This document shows, in pieces, positions 12,560 to 22,503 of a stretch of 64,000 nt of DNA. The position numbers were made by a program, and so were the translations under genes. The notes beneath the pieces were generated by a model that had not been told where the DNA came from, did no database searches, and saw nothing but the letters and a program-made list of their open reading frames with translations. Within the stretch, counting starts at the first letter, position 1, and each line of letters starts with the position of its first letter. The stretch comes from Enoplolaimus lenunculus (lineage: Eukaryota; Nematoda; Enoplea; Enoplida; Thoracostomopsidae): the NCBI GenBank assembly GCA_030248215.1, contig JASANG010003368.1, forward strand, positions 1 to 64,000. The letters run 5' to 3'.

Positions 12560-12760
12560 ACGACTTAATTATGATGTTCAGCCCAGAAATTATGTGCATC
12601 TGAGAATTCATTTAGTTTAGCTTAAACTGAAAATATTTAACATTTTATATAAGTTTAAGCAAAAATCTGCCTGTTAGTTTGGTTAGTTTATAAAGTTAGT
12701 GTAATGTGCTGGATTAGTTTAAGCTTCAATTAAGCTAGTTTAAGCTTTTAGGGAGTACCA
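12560..12760. repeat. TTAAGCTTAA-rich dispersed repeat, inverted partner
   Basis: Shares AATTATGTGCATCTGAGAAT and the AGTTTAGCTTAAACTG block with the reverse complement of 24160-24265. Lies downstream of the TM7 exon of the receptor. Confidence 0.45.
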
Positions 12761-13318
12761 GGAATAATACGAAATGGATCGTTGCACAGCAAAATTGCAG
12801 CAGCGGAAGCTGGGTACTTTTAATAACTGCACCTACTTGGAAATGTTTTGATCCCATTTTTAAGTAACACTAAAGTCCGCGCCTGATGCCTCCGCAACTT
12901 TCCTAGCCACATTTAAGTTCTCGTACTCTTTTCCTTCACAACTTTAAGCCTAACTTATAAGATAAAGCCTAACTCATAGTTTAAATTTAGCATTTGTCAA
13001 AATCTTAAAATTTCTGGCACTTTAAGAGAAACTGAGTGCCGTGCGTTCATTTTGTTTTAAATAAAATGACTTAGTCATGTGTACCTGTTTTAGGTTAATC
13101 AGTTTGTCAAACGAGTGAGCCAACAAGTATTACAAAGCGTTTGCTGTCGAGGAAAATAAACATTTAACAATACGATTGGAATGATTTAAGAAAAAATTAG
13201 CACTGTTTCAAAGTTTATACCTTTCGTTTTTCGGTTTTGTGTACAGTAACATGCACAGCGTATAAGTGGTACTCTAAAGCAGTGTTAGCTGCATGTAATA
13301 CTGAAATTTTCACCGCAG

Positions 13319-13353
13319 AAATCAGACGTAAATATATTTATTTTAGCTATCAG
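13319..13353 (+). CDS. Candidate C-terminal-tail exon of the receptor (option A)
   Basis: A 35-base stretch after TTTTCACCGCAG and before GTATTT, open in the phase required by the TM7 exon, encoding KSDVNIFILAI. It ends in phase 2, which fits the start of 13524-13563. Short and unsupported by homology, so tentative. Confidence 0.25.
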
Positions 13354-13523
13354 GTATTTAACTATTATCTTAATTCTTATGTTCTCGCATATTATTAAAA
13401 GATCAATTTAAGTTCAGTGAGCTCTATTGTCTAAGTAGCCGGCTGATACACAATGTTTTTTGTCGAATATCGAAACATACCCTGTTTTAAAATGTTGATA
13501 GTTGTAAAGAGCCCCTTTTACAG

Positions 13524-13563
13524 GTTGACGAGACGATACAAGCGCGCTCTATGTATTGCTTAA
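13524..13563 (+). CDS. Candidate last exon of the receptor (option A)
   Basis: After CCCCTTTTACAG, one base completes an Arg codon, then LTRRYKRALCIA and a TAA stop. The basic run is typical of the start of a receptor cytoplasmic tail. It depends on the 13319-13353 exon for phase. Option B is 14745-14780. Confidence 0.25.
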
Positions 13564-13895
13564 ATGTCTGGTTAATCCATTTATGCAACTCCGTTTCCTA
13601 AATTTAAAGTCTATATATCTATTCAATTTACTATTTAGTAGATTTGGTTAATTAATTGTTGGGTTAAATTAAAGTCAAACTGAGTTCCACTGGCACAGTC
13701 TCTAAAGTGACAACACAATTTAAGTTGATGCGAAGCATTGGTAAAAATGTGTTTGGTTCCATATTTTAACACAAACTGTTCTGTGACAACGCTTACTAAG
13801 TAGGACCATCGACGGTTAAAGCACTCATATTATTCCAAAATACAGGTAAGGCACGTACAAACAATTACAGCTGTTTTGGTTCAACTATCTCTAGG

Positions 13896-14109
13896 GCCCA
13901 TATTCACAAATGCGTATAGCATTTATCATCAATTAGCGATAGGTTTTCAAACTGACGAATATCTGCAGTTGCAGATCTCAAAATTGGTGCAGAAGTAGGG
14001 CAAATCCAACACAAACAATGTGCTGAAATTCGAACCTCACCATGCGGTCCAAAGATACAGGATCTATCACCATTTGGTGATTGGTGCCACTCACATTTGA
14101 GAATACGGC
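13896..14109. mobile_element. CCATATTCTCAAATG-family MITE, copy 1
   Basis: Begins GCCCATATTCACAAATGCG and ends in the inverse, ACATTTGAGAATACGGC, with inner inverted motifs around ATCATCAATTAGCGATAGG and CTATCACCATTTGGTGATTG. About 214 bp, non-coding. Better-preserved relatives are at 61132-61351 and 61443-61655; others are listed separately. Confidence 0.6.
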
Positions 14110-14149
14110 TTAGACCGAATTTGTTTCTCAAAAGGTCACGAATCCATAA

Positions 14150-14300
14150 GCTGATTGGTCCATGTTACTTTGAGGGCGATTTTTTTTTCGCTGGAGCACA
14201 ATAAAAGTATGCTGAAAGCCTTAGACTATTTTTGCTTAGGCTCAGACTTAGGCTTAGGCTTAGTCATAAGCTCATGCTTGAGCTGAGAGGCTTACGCCAC
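14150..14300. repeat. TTAGGC-core element
   Basis: Starts GGTCCATGTTACTTTGAGGG and continues into degenerate TTAGGCTTAGGCTTAG (about 14235-14270). The CATGTTACTTTAAGGG flank defines a second subtype shared with 17030-17140, 44985-45324 and 52010. The short ORF through it (RLRLRL) is meaningless. Confidence 0.5.
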
Positions 14301-14744
14301 GAAATATGTAAATACTACTGCTACACCCTTCAAAGTAACATTGGTCATTTGATCGAATCAACTGCAGTTTTCGTGTCTACCTGTAGACTGCGTTCTGTAC
14401 GACTCCCAGCGCGGTGTGATAAATCTAATAGCAAAGAAATATGTCTGTTAATAAATGCAAACATATAAAACGCTGATCTGAATACATTTCATAGCGTTGC
14501 CTTGGGTTAAATTTGCAGGTAATTAGCTGGTATTTACCGATAAACTGTGTAAATGCAACTGTTAAGTTGAAACGATTTGCGGCGAACAATCAGTAACGAC
14601 AATAAAAAAGTTTGTTAACTTTCGTTTAAAAGATAGAAATTTTTGACGTTAAAATTAGCCACTAACAGCAAAACATTTCGTAAACTTTGCTAAAATTGTA
14701 CAATTTTGTCCACGTTTTCTTACTGCTACTGTATATTATTTCAG

Positions 14745-14780
14745 GCTATGAAATCGACAGTAAAGCAGCGTTTAGTTTAA
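14745..14780 (+). CDS. Candidate last exon of the receptor (option B)
   Basis: A strong pyrimidine-rich acceptor (TATATTATTTCAG) precedes 11 codons, AMKSTVKQRLV, and a TAA. Phase 0 matches the TM7 exon directly. The C-terminus would resemble a PDZ-binding tail. It competes with option A; neither is confirmed. Confidence 0.25.
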   Translation, partial: AMKSTVKQRLV

Positions 14781-15654
14781 ATGCGTAGTCCTAGAATTTG
14801 AAACATTTTCAATCAAAAGTATATAAATCAGAGCGTTTTCAACTCTCGCGCAGTTGCAAATCTCTACACCAGTATAGTATTTTAGCTGTTTAAGATTTTC
14901 TGGTACTTATCATATTTAGTTTTTAGAGAACAGTTTATATATAAGTGGGAATTTACGGCTGCTGCGAGTCTGGACTCTTGATTTTAACTGTGTTGTATTT
15001 GTTAATGTAAACTGCACAAATATTAAAGGCCCATTAGCTAGGAAGTCAAAACTCGTAGCTCAACATAAAACCACTTCTTCCTATGTTTGCAAATACGATT
15101 TAATTGCGCAATTGTTTGACGAATACAAAATCAAACGCCGTGATTCTACCATAACACTTTTGTGGATAAGACATGTTGGAATTCAAAGCTATTAAAGATT
15201 CGTTGAGATTTAACTTCAAATATCAAATTTTACACGTAAATTGTGAAATAAATATATCTGAACAGATGTACTGCACTGTGTTTGCATTTTCCTAACATTA
15301 CTGATTACTTTACCTCTTCGTTGTTCTAACAATTCAGTTAAACCAATGTTATTTTGAGAAGCTTAACAGTAGTAACGGTGAGAAGTTCGTGATTTTAGTC
15401 AAGCCCTGTATCCTGTATCTCCTGTTATGTTCTTTCCTCGATGTCCGCTTATCGCTATGATTTAGTAAACGCGGCCGGTAAATGTTTATTGAACCCTCCC
15501 AAATCCTGTACAACACCAAGTATTACAAGCAAATCACAGGTTATGTAATTTAACTTGCAGCCCGATCCGGAATTCTTAAAGCCGACGTCTGAATCTGTTT
15601 TAGTCCAGCCACTGGCTTTACCGTTACTAACACTTTTGTCGTTTTCTAGAATCC

Positions 15655-15810
15655 GTGTAATTCTAACCCCGTTAAAATCACACCCTGTTAAACCGTGCAC
15701 TCTAACCCCGTTAGAGTTGCACCAAATTTCCGACCAATCTAACCCGTTAGATTTGGCCCAGCCGTTGTAGAACAATAAATCTAACTCCGTTAGATTTATT
15801 AGACTACATT
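15655..15810. repeat. Cluster of imperfect CTAACCCCGTTAG palindromes
   Basis: The palindrome TCTAACNCCGTTAGA occurs at about 15700-15716, 15737-15752 and 15780-15797, with a half copy at 15662-15675. Spacing is 35-45 bases. It does not match any other repeat seen in the window. Function unknown. Confidence 0.55.
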
Positions 15811-17029
15811 TCCCAGGTTCTCCGGTTATTCCCAAGTTTCCCTTTTTAACACATAACACCAGTAATCTATACTGGGTAATTTCCGCGCCTTGCGCAATGC
15901 CGATTAAAGCGATGCTCCGTAGTTTCCTTCACATGCCTGCCACCGTGACTATTCCTAATCCTAATACAATTCGAACCTACTTACCAATACTTCCGCTTCA
16001 CCGCCTGAGACTGTCAAACCAAGAAACTTATACAAATACACGCGCAATTAAGTACACCAAATTAGAGTCACCAATCTCACTAGCTTCCAAGTCAAGACTG
16101 ATTCCGGTCCTGGCTACCCTTTTCGGCATTTCGACCTCATTTGCATTTCGCCGACACCCACAATTGGGTGTCCGCTATGCGGTTGAGGTCCAGAGCCACA
16201 CATCCTGATACTACACTCCACCTACAACAACAACAACAACAATAACCGGTACAATAACCAATAAACGAGCACCATTTTGGTGCTGACATAGCCTAGCTAT
16301 GTCCTTTCAAGCAAATACGGCCAACGAGATATGCAATAATATTCAACAACCATTGAACGGCCACGCAGGGCCCAGGTAAGTTCCACTTTGCGGACGCAGC
16401 CGCCATAGCATAGATTTTACCAATTCTACGCCCTGTAGCAACGCCTAAGCCTAACTTAAGTTCTAAGAGAGACTAGGTGGAGCCAGAGCTCTCTTAAGGT
16501 GTGGTTTTGATATAGGGTTTTATTTATATTTTAGTTTTTAGTTTGAAAAAGGTTTAAGTGTGGCAGAGCCACCTACAGTAACCTGTAGTGACCCGAATTA
16601 GAGCAGAGAAACCGAAATTTATTTCGCCTCTCAAGAGGGCCACCCCTCGCTGTTCAGTTACGGTATTTTTCACTATCCGGTTCCGGTAAAAAATGCGGTA
16701 TTTTTGCACCGGAATTTTCCTGTACTTTCGGTAGTGAAAATTTTTCTCATTCGAAATTTAAGATAGACATTTTACTCTAATTTATTTTTCTAACATTGAG
16801 CGTGTATTGCCAAAATTTTCAATTTGGGTCATACTTATAATTGGTCACACGTTTCCAGCTGCTACATTTGTTTCAGGATGTTGGCATCCTAAATGGCGTG
16901 TAAATGGCGTTGAAATGAATTTTAGGTAGCAAAAATTTTGTGTTTTCCGGTTGCGGTATTTTTATAACTTTGCGGTTCCGGTTCCGTTTCCGGTACTTTA
17001 AAATTCCGGTTGCACGCTGCCCTCAGCGT
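15811..17029. other. Intergenic sequence with a retroposon-like stretch
   Basis: 15890-16330 is richer in C and A than its surroundings and ends in a run of CAA units (16225-16245), followed by two perfect hairpins, AGCACCATTTTGGTGCT and GACATAGCCTAGCTATGTC. A CAA-type tail would suit a short non-LTR retroposon, but no protein similarity was recognised. 16585-16680 is a fragment of the TACTGTAGTGACCCGAATAA family. Confidence 0.3.
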
Positions 17030-17140
17030 AAAGGGTAAGCCTATACCTAAGCCTGAGCCTAAGCTTAACCCAAAAACTGGAAAGTTTAGTTACTCCATTA
17101 TAATCCAGCGAAAAAGTCCATCCCAAAAGTAACATGGGCC
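17030..17140. repeat. TTAGGC-core element, short copy
   Basis: Degenerate CCTAAGCCTGAGCCTAAGCT core followed by the flank ending AAAAGTAACATGGGCCC, the same flank as at 28055-28085 and 45290-45320. Confidence 0.5.
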
Positions 17141-17310
17141 CTTAGTTACAAACATTATAAAAACATTTTATAAAAGTTTGTCATGAAAGCTTCTTTGAAA
17201 CATAACCTAAAGTTAACCGGAGCTTTACGTGCCAACATAGCTGCGTTGCGGTACGGTGCCGGACGACACCGAATGGTGATGGGCGGCGATGGACGATGAC
17301 GGACGACGTC

Positions 17311-17470
17311 GGACGGTGACGGACTTTGCCGGACGGTGACGGACTTTGCCGGACGGTGACGGACTTTGCCGGACGGTGACGGACTTTGCCGGACGGTGAC
17401 GGACTTTGCTGGACGGTGACGGACTTTGCCGGACGGTGACGGACTTTGCCGGACGGTGACGGACTTTGCC
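17311..17470. repeat. 20-bp minisatellite, 8 units
   Basis: Eight tandem copies of GGACGGTGACGGACTTTGCC starting at 17311, 17331 and so on to 17451, with one base change near 17410. Diverged single units precede it (17230-17310). Related GGACGGTGACGGACGAC-like sequence recurs at 18600-18785, 21360-21430, 45590-45630 and 47225-47300. It ends 204 bp before the collagen start codon. Confidence 0.9.
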
Positions 17471-17672
17471 GGATGTTATCAATGGGTATAGTTCAACCCA
17501 AAACCCTGAGACTAGATGAAAACTCTAAAACTAGCTGACTGAGGTCAACACTCCTGCGCAGACAATTAATGTTTGATATTCTCGTATGGCACTGGCCTAA
17601 GAAAATAATCACAACAGGTATATTTAATAGAATCATTTTCAGCACATTCATAGTCTCGTATCATCGTTACAG

Positions 17673-17676
17673 TATG
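17673..17676 (+). promoter_or_regulatory. Possible splice-leader or 5' UTR acceptor at the collagen start
   Basis: CATCGTTACAG ends at 17672, one base before the ATG at 17674-17676, after a T/C-rich stretch. This is where a nematode trans-splice acceptor would sit; a 5' UTR intron acceptor is the alternative. Confidence 0.4.
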
Positions 17677-20293
17677 ACTCCGCATTTTGCAGCTGGTTCT
17701 GCTGTTGTGCTATCGCTTGGTGCTGTACTGGCGTGCATGGCAATTTTACCAATGACCTACAATAAAGTAAATTTAATTCGTACAGAGCTTCGCGAAGGAA
17801 TGGCTACGTTTCGTGTATTATCGGATGATGCGTGGAATGAAATTTTATATACCAGGCGTGTTGCTGGCCGAAATTCAATGCGTTTACCTCGAGCTACGCT
17901 ACCTTGCGGTTAGTGCAGTGCTAAACCAGTGCTTGGCTGTGATGAAATATTTGGGTTTTACATTGTGTAAAGTTTAATTTCTGATCCTTTAAATGGTTTC
18001 GATATATCTGCTTGCTACGGCTTGAATTGGTTTAAGCAAGAGTGCATGATACAAAAGTGTGCAACTCTTGGTGTTTCGCATGGAACGAAATGTACGCCCG
18101 AGCGGTGCGTTTTTGGCCGCCCCCCTTGTTTAAAGAGCGGTCGCTGTCAAATGCAATAACCCTAAATTAAACTATAAACTAAGCCACTTTTGATGCCGGA
18201 TACATTAAGTGTCATGATTCGCACAGGTTGTACTCCCTCTAAATAAGGGGGGGGGGGCGGTAAGCGAAAAACGCAACGCGTGCCGGATACATTCTTTTCT
18301 ACACAGATTGTACCCAGTTGCATACTCTTGTTGAAGCATACGTTGTCAACTCTTGGTTTAAGTTGCGTGGAACTACACTATCATGTAATCAAAGCAAAAT
18401 TATAATTTGGATCGGTTTACGGCTACGTTGATCCATTCTTAAACCTTTTAACAATGACTACACCAAAGGCGGAACTTTAAAAAAGCCAAGGTTTTGCAAG
18501 ACGCCAATGCATAGAAACTCTTTTATAATTTATGTTTCATATGTGAGCTTTGTTTAGCTGATGTTTGTCGTAAAGCTGTCTCTATACCTCTCGTGTGGTG
18601 CCGTGGGTCGACGTGCCGTAGCAGTCCACAGCAGTTCATCGTCGTGCATCGCCGTCCATCACCGTCTGTCTGTGTGCGTCGCTGTACGTCACCATGCAGT
18701 ATCTTGCGTGCGCAATGAGTGTACGATACCGCATGGTAATCGACAGTAATGCACGGCGACTGACGGTGACGGACGACAATGTAAATTCTTTTCAAAATTA
18801 TGGTGCCATAAACGTTTTTAGAATGCGATGCTCAGAACAGTTGCCCGCCTGGGCCTCAAGGACCTCCAGGATTTCCTGGAATGGCAGGTGATCCTGGAAA
18901 AGACGGCAAAGATGGTGAGGATGGAAAAGACGGCGTGCCAGGAGACGTTCGACCTGTTCAGCCGCCTAGTGGTTGTATGGAATGCCCCGGTGGAAAGCCA
19001 GGACAACCTGGACCTCCTGGCCGTGCTGGACCACCGGGATCACCTGGTAATCCAGGATCAAAGGTATCGTTTTTCATTTAACTGACAAACGACATAATGT
19101 GCTTGTAATTCCAGTGATTCGATCATTATTTATGACCTGCGCTATAAATCTCTTAGAGGCATATAAGTTTGCAATTTTTTAAATTATTACTTTCTCGTCT
19201 GAAGTAACATGTATTTTTACCATTTGAAACGCAATCCTTCGTTTGTTATTCTCACATTTTCCCTAATGAACGTCTTAGTATTTCAGAGCAACGACGGTAA
19301 TCCTGGCCGCCCAGGAGAAATGGGTCCTCCCGGCCCAAAAGGTAGTAACGGAAAGTCAGGCGAGCCTGGATCGCAAGGACCGCCAGGTCAACCCGGTGTT
19401 CGCGGATCAAAAGGGCCGACTGGGCCTGCAGGTAATCTAAACCACCGTCCATTAATTAGTTACACTATTTTGGATAAAGCATTCATAGGTTATCTGCATA
19501 TGATAGCGGTTTAGACCGATAACTTTAGGTTTCTTTATAAATTAGTCACGGGCTGCTATGCATTACACAGCAATGCATGTTTTTCAATGTAAATATTTTG
19601 TTTCAATAATTTTATTTTCAAGGTTCTGTAAAGACGGCGATGCTAAAGTTTTCGCATTGCAAATTTTACACAATCGGACCAGTGGGGTGGAAGGTTCGCA
19701 TCACAGACTGTCTAACATTAACAGAATTATGTATTTGGCAGATGAATTTCGTTACTGAAACATTCAACCAAGAATTGTTTTTGCAAAAACGACTATGAAC
19801 TCTGCTTTTTCAGTGCAGCCATCCATCATTGCTAATTTCTCTGTAAGCCACGAGCAAGCTGTGGTAAACGAGGAGTTATTAGGATCGTTGAAATGTAGAA
19901 GGAAATTTTCAGTTGCGAACAACATCATGTTTTCAGATTAAAACGCGCATATTACTAAACTGTTCTTTTTGTATTTCAAAAGCAATTTTAGGTCAACCTG
20001 GACCGCGTGGATCACCAGGCGCACCAGGCGGACGTGCGTCACCTGGCCAGCCTGGAACGCCCGGATTCCCTGGTCCCCCTGGAAGACCTGGCAATAAAGG
20101 TCCAGACGGTGGTCCGGGTACTCCGGGATCCAAAGGTCCTCCAGGTGGCCCAGGAAAAGACGCTCAGTACTGCCCTTGCCCAGGTAGAACAGGAGTACGT
20201 CCTGGAGGACAGCGGCCAGGCGGTCAAAGACCTAACGGAGGCGGAGGGGGCCTAACACCAGGCGGTGGGTATCGGAACGTTAAAGCCACCTAG
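17674..20293 (+). CDS. Nematode cuticle collagen, 307 aa, four exons
   Basis: Exons 17674-17908, 18822-19063, 19287-19431, 19992-20293 join in phase to 307 codons and a TAG. The product is a secreted structural collagen of the cuticle. Residues 5-28 form a hydrophobic signal/anchor helix ending ILPMTYN; with the DDAW at 51-54 this is the nematode cuticle collagen N-terminal domain. An RLPR at 70-73 fits the subtilisin-type processing site. Cysteines at 78, 80 and 85 precede the first Gly-X-Y block, a second Cys pair (GCMEC) separates the blocks, and DAQYCPCPG closes the triple helix, as in the family. The Gly-X-Y pattern is interrupted at the exon 2-3 junction and at GGRASPG. The tail is Gly-rich. 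An earlier in-frame ATG at 17569 is less likely, because the family starts close to the helix and an AG lies one base before ATG 17674. Confidence 0.93.
18590..18785. repeat. Diverged minisatellite-related unit in collagen intron 1
   Basis: GTCCATCACCGTCTGTCTGT on one side and GGTGACGGACGAC on the other form an inverted pair related to the 20-bp minisatellite at 17311-17470. Non-coding. It suggests that the minisatellite arose inside a dispersed element. Confidence 0.45.
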
Positions 20294-20845
20294 AAATTTG
20301 GAAAAAAATCAATCTGTTTAATTTTTACTTCTATAGAAATTGCGTAAATATTTTCGTCTAAATGCTGTATATCTTTTTGTTAAAACCGATTTACTGATAG
20401 TACTTTTTTCGTTGGCGGTGTCAGATTATGAAATTTAACATACCTGCAGCATTCCTATTTTTTCAAACTTCAGAAGTAGCGAAAACATTGTCAAGTTAAT
20501 CTGTCTAGTTCAGCGATGAAACTATTTGATAAACCAGCTTGGTGCTTAGCTAGCGCTTTCTCAATAATCTTAAATGCTAAACACATATTTAACTGAACTA
20601 ATTTTTAATACCATTTCAACGGATAGCGCTACTTGGCTTGCCGTCTGGCTGTGTCCTAGTTTTTAATATTATACTTGAGCGTCTATTTCTAAATAATTTC
20701 CTATAAAGCGCTTTAAGTTTTTAAACAACTCATAGCTCTGGCTAAATTTAGTCTGTTCTTTCTTGGTCAAAAATTGTCACTCAGTTTATGTTCGATTTGT
20801 GAATTTATTTCACATATTTGTTTATGTAAATTAGCTTTTTTGCAA

Positions 20846-21100
20846 GATGTACCCGCCGTTGTTTGTCAAATAAAATACATTGAAGCTTTTCGCTTTTATG
20901 TCGGTATATGTGCGACAGTTGGCTTATTCCACTATTCTATTCATTTTGCATGCTTTGTGATTGTTGGCAACAATTATTTTTCGTGTAGTATTATCACTAA
21001 AAGCTCATGTTCAAGTCACAGCAGATCATGTTTACTTATTGAGACTATTCTAATGAAAAGACCACCGTACGAGCGCTTACCATCTCGCAAAGAAACGTAA
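20846..21100 (+). CDS. Possible last exon of a rhodopsin-like receptor
   Basis: After TAGCTTTTTTGCAAG the frame is open for 84 codons to TAA at 21098-21100. It reads as a hydrophobic helix (FYVGICATVGLFHYSIHFAC) followed by FVIVGNNYF, then a hydrophilic Ser/Cys/Lys-rich tail ending SRKET. The YSIHF..F.I.G..F pattern resembles TM7 and helix 8 of peptide receptors (NSSINF..Y...G..F). The conserved Asn and Pro are absent. No upstream receptor exon was found before it; the collagen gene lies there. It could be a gene fragment, an exon of a gene that spans the collagen, or chance. Confidence 0.35.
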   Translation, partial: DVPAVVCQIKYIEAFRFYVGICATVGLFHYSIHFACFVIVGNNYFSCSIITKSSCSSHSRSCLLIETILMKRPPYERLPSRKET

Positions 21101-21159
21101 CGTTACATTTGTCGTGCTAGAGTTTGCCGCAAGTCAAAAAATTGTTTGAAAGACGGGCT

Positions 21160-21330
21160 CGTGTAATGATCAAGGGCAGCTCGTTTTTCTGTGGGACTGC
21201 AATAGATTAAGCTTAAGCTTTAGACTAACGTTTTTGCTTAGGTTACGCTAAGGCGTAGGTGTAGGTATGAGCTTATTCTTACGCTTAAGCTTAAGCTTTA
21301 GGCTTAGGAGTATGCTTATAATAATGTTCT
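21160..21330. repeat. TTAGGC-core element, diverged
   Basis: Flank ATGATCAAGGGCAGCTCGTT leads into degenerate GCTTAGG repeats and ends near GGAGTATGCTTATAATAATG. Same organisation and flank as 24825-25000. Confidence 0.55.
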
Positions 21331-21789
21331 GCTACTGTTCTATACATTGGCTGTAGTATGGTACGCGATGCCGAGCGGTCATTCACGTGCGTTGTCGTAC
21401 TGTTCCGGCAACGGACGGCATTACAATAGTCAATAAGTATAATGCCACCATAAAGAGCTAATACTTAATATATTTAAAGAATGTCTAAAAAGTAGCGAAT
21501 ATTAATATTTTGGGGTCTTTTGTTGGAAACCTCAACGCTAATCTGTCCAATTTAGACAAATCATGATCTTTGCCCTCCACTTTACTGCTAAAACTTGTTT
21601 TGAAACGCCATCAAAAGCTGTCCACGATTAAAAGTTTAACTTTATGTTCTCATGCCTCTGGCAAATTGAATACTAATACAATGAATAGAAAGTTGGACGA
21701 GCAAGGCTCCAGTGAGCTTTACAACACCAAATACATGACAGAAAATTCGTTTCTTATGTAAAATTGCACAGAACTAGTGTCAGAGTTAA

Positions 21790-22075
21790 AAAAATCAAAT
21801 ATCAAAATCTAGTATCATAGGATATTCAACAGTACAATTGTGTTTTGTTACCTCAAGCACGGAGACAATCGGAGACATATCTTGTTTACATTCACTGACT
21901 ATATATCGAATATCATATTGAATTGAAGAACAAAATGTCACCTACACATGATAATACCAGGCAAGTACGAAGTTTTGAATATGATATGAGGTTTATAAAC
22001 AGACAAAATGCTGCCCAATAATTCAACAGAAACAAAACATGTTCCAAGCTGCCCCGGTTGTAACGAGAACCCGAC
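21790..22075. mobile_element. Degraded relative of the 7386-8057 MITE
   Basis: Contains ATATCATATTGAATTGAAGA, AATATGATATGAGGTT and a right end CTGCCCCGGTTGTAACGAGA that matches the TIR of the 7386-8057 element (CTGCCCCAGTTATAACGTGA). The left end is not clear. Confidence 0.5.
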
Positions 22076-22308
22076 AAGACGTTTCTGGGAAATACCTTAT
22101 CCTTTCAGATACATGGTTGGCTTCTTCTAGATCAACTATATAACACGTCTTCGGCGTTTGTAGTAAAGGTTTCGAATAAGTGAAAGTGTGTTTTTCATTT
22201 CATTTGCGTCGTGCCCTTTATAAACTTTGGGCAATTGTTGTTACTATGTGCAAGGAAGATTACCATGTGCAATATGCTGCTGTCCTGTTCTTTTAAAAAC
22301 TGAATTAC

Positions 22309-22503
22309 TACATTGCAAAAAATAGTAAGTCAAATTGACTCTTTCCGAAATGGGCTCTACGGGACTACACAAACTGAGCTACATTCGACTTCACCAGTGT
22401 CAAATTCGACTCACTGAGTCGCACGTTTGACTCAGGCCGTGTCGAATTTGACTCAGTTTGTGTTCGGAGAGAGTCAACTTGACAAACCATATTTTGCAAT
22501 GTA
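22309..22503. mobile_element. GAGTC-palindrome MITE, copy 1
   Basis: 191 bp between TA dinucleotides (22309-22310 and 22502-22503), consistent with a TA target duplication. Ends are CATTGCAAAAAATAGTAAG and its inverse. The interior is a nested palindrome of GAGTCGAATTTGACTC-type motifs. The TA target and structure suggest a Tc1/mariner-derived non-autonomous element. Confidence 0.75.

Noticed and set aside
15455-15859. 134-codon minus ORF and 103-codon plus ORF at 15897-16208
   Set aside because: No recognisable domain; the first spans the palindrome cluster. A retroposon remnant is possible but not shown.
17225-17482. 85-codon ORF on the minus strand with SPSGKVRHRPAKSVTVRQ-like repeats
   Set aside because: Reading of the 20-bp minisatellite; no start context and no family resemblance.
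17569-17673. Upstream ATG adding 35 residues to the collagen
   Set aside because: The added residues are unlike cuticle collagen leaders, and an acceptor AG lies just before the downstream ATG.
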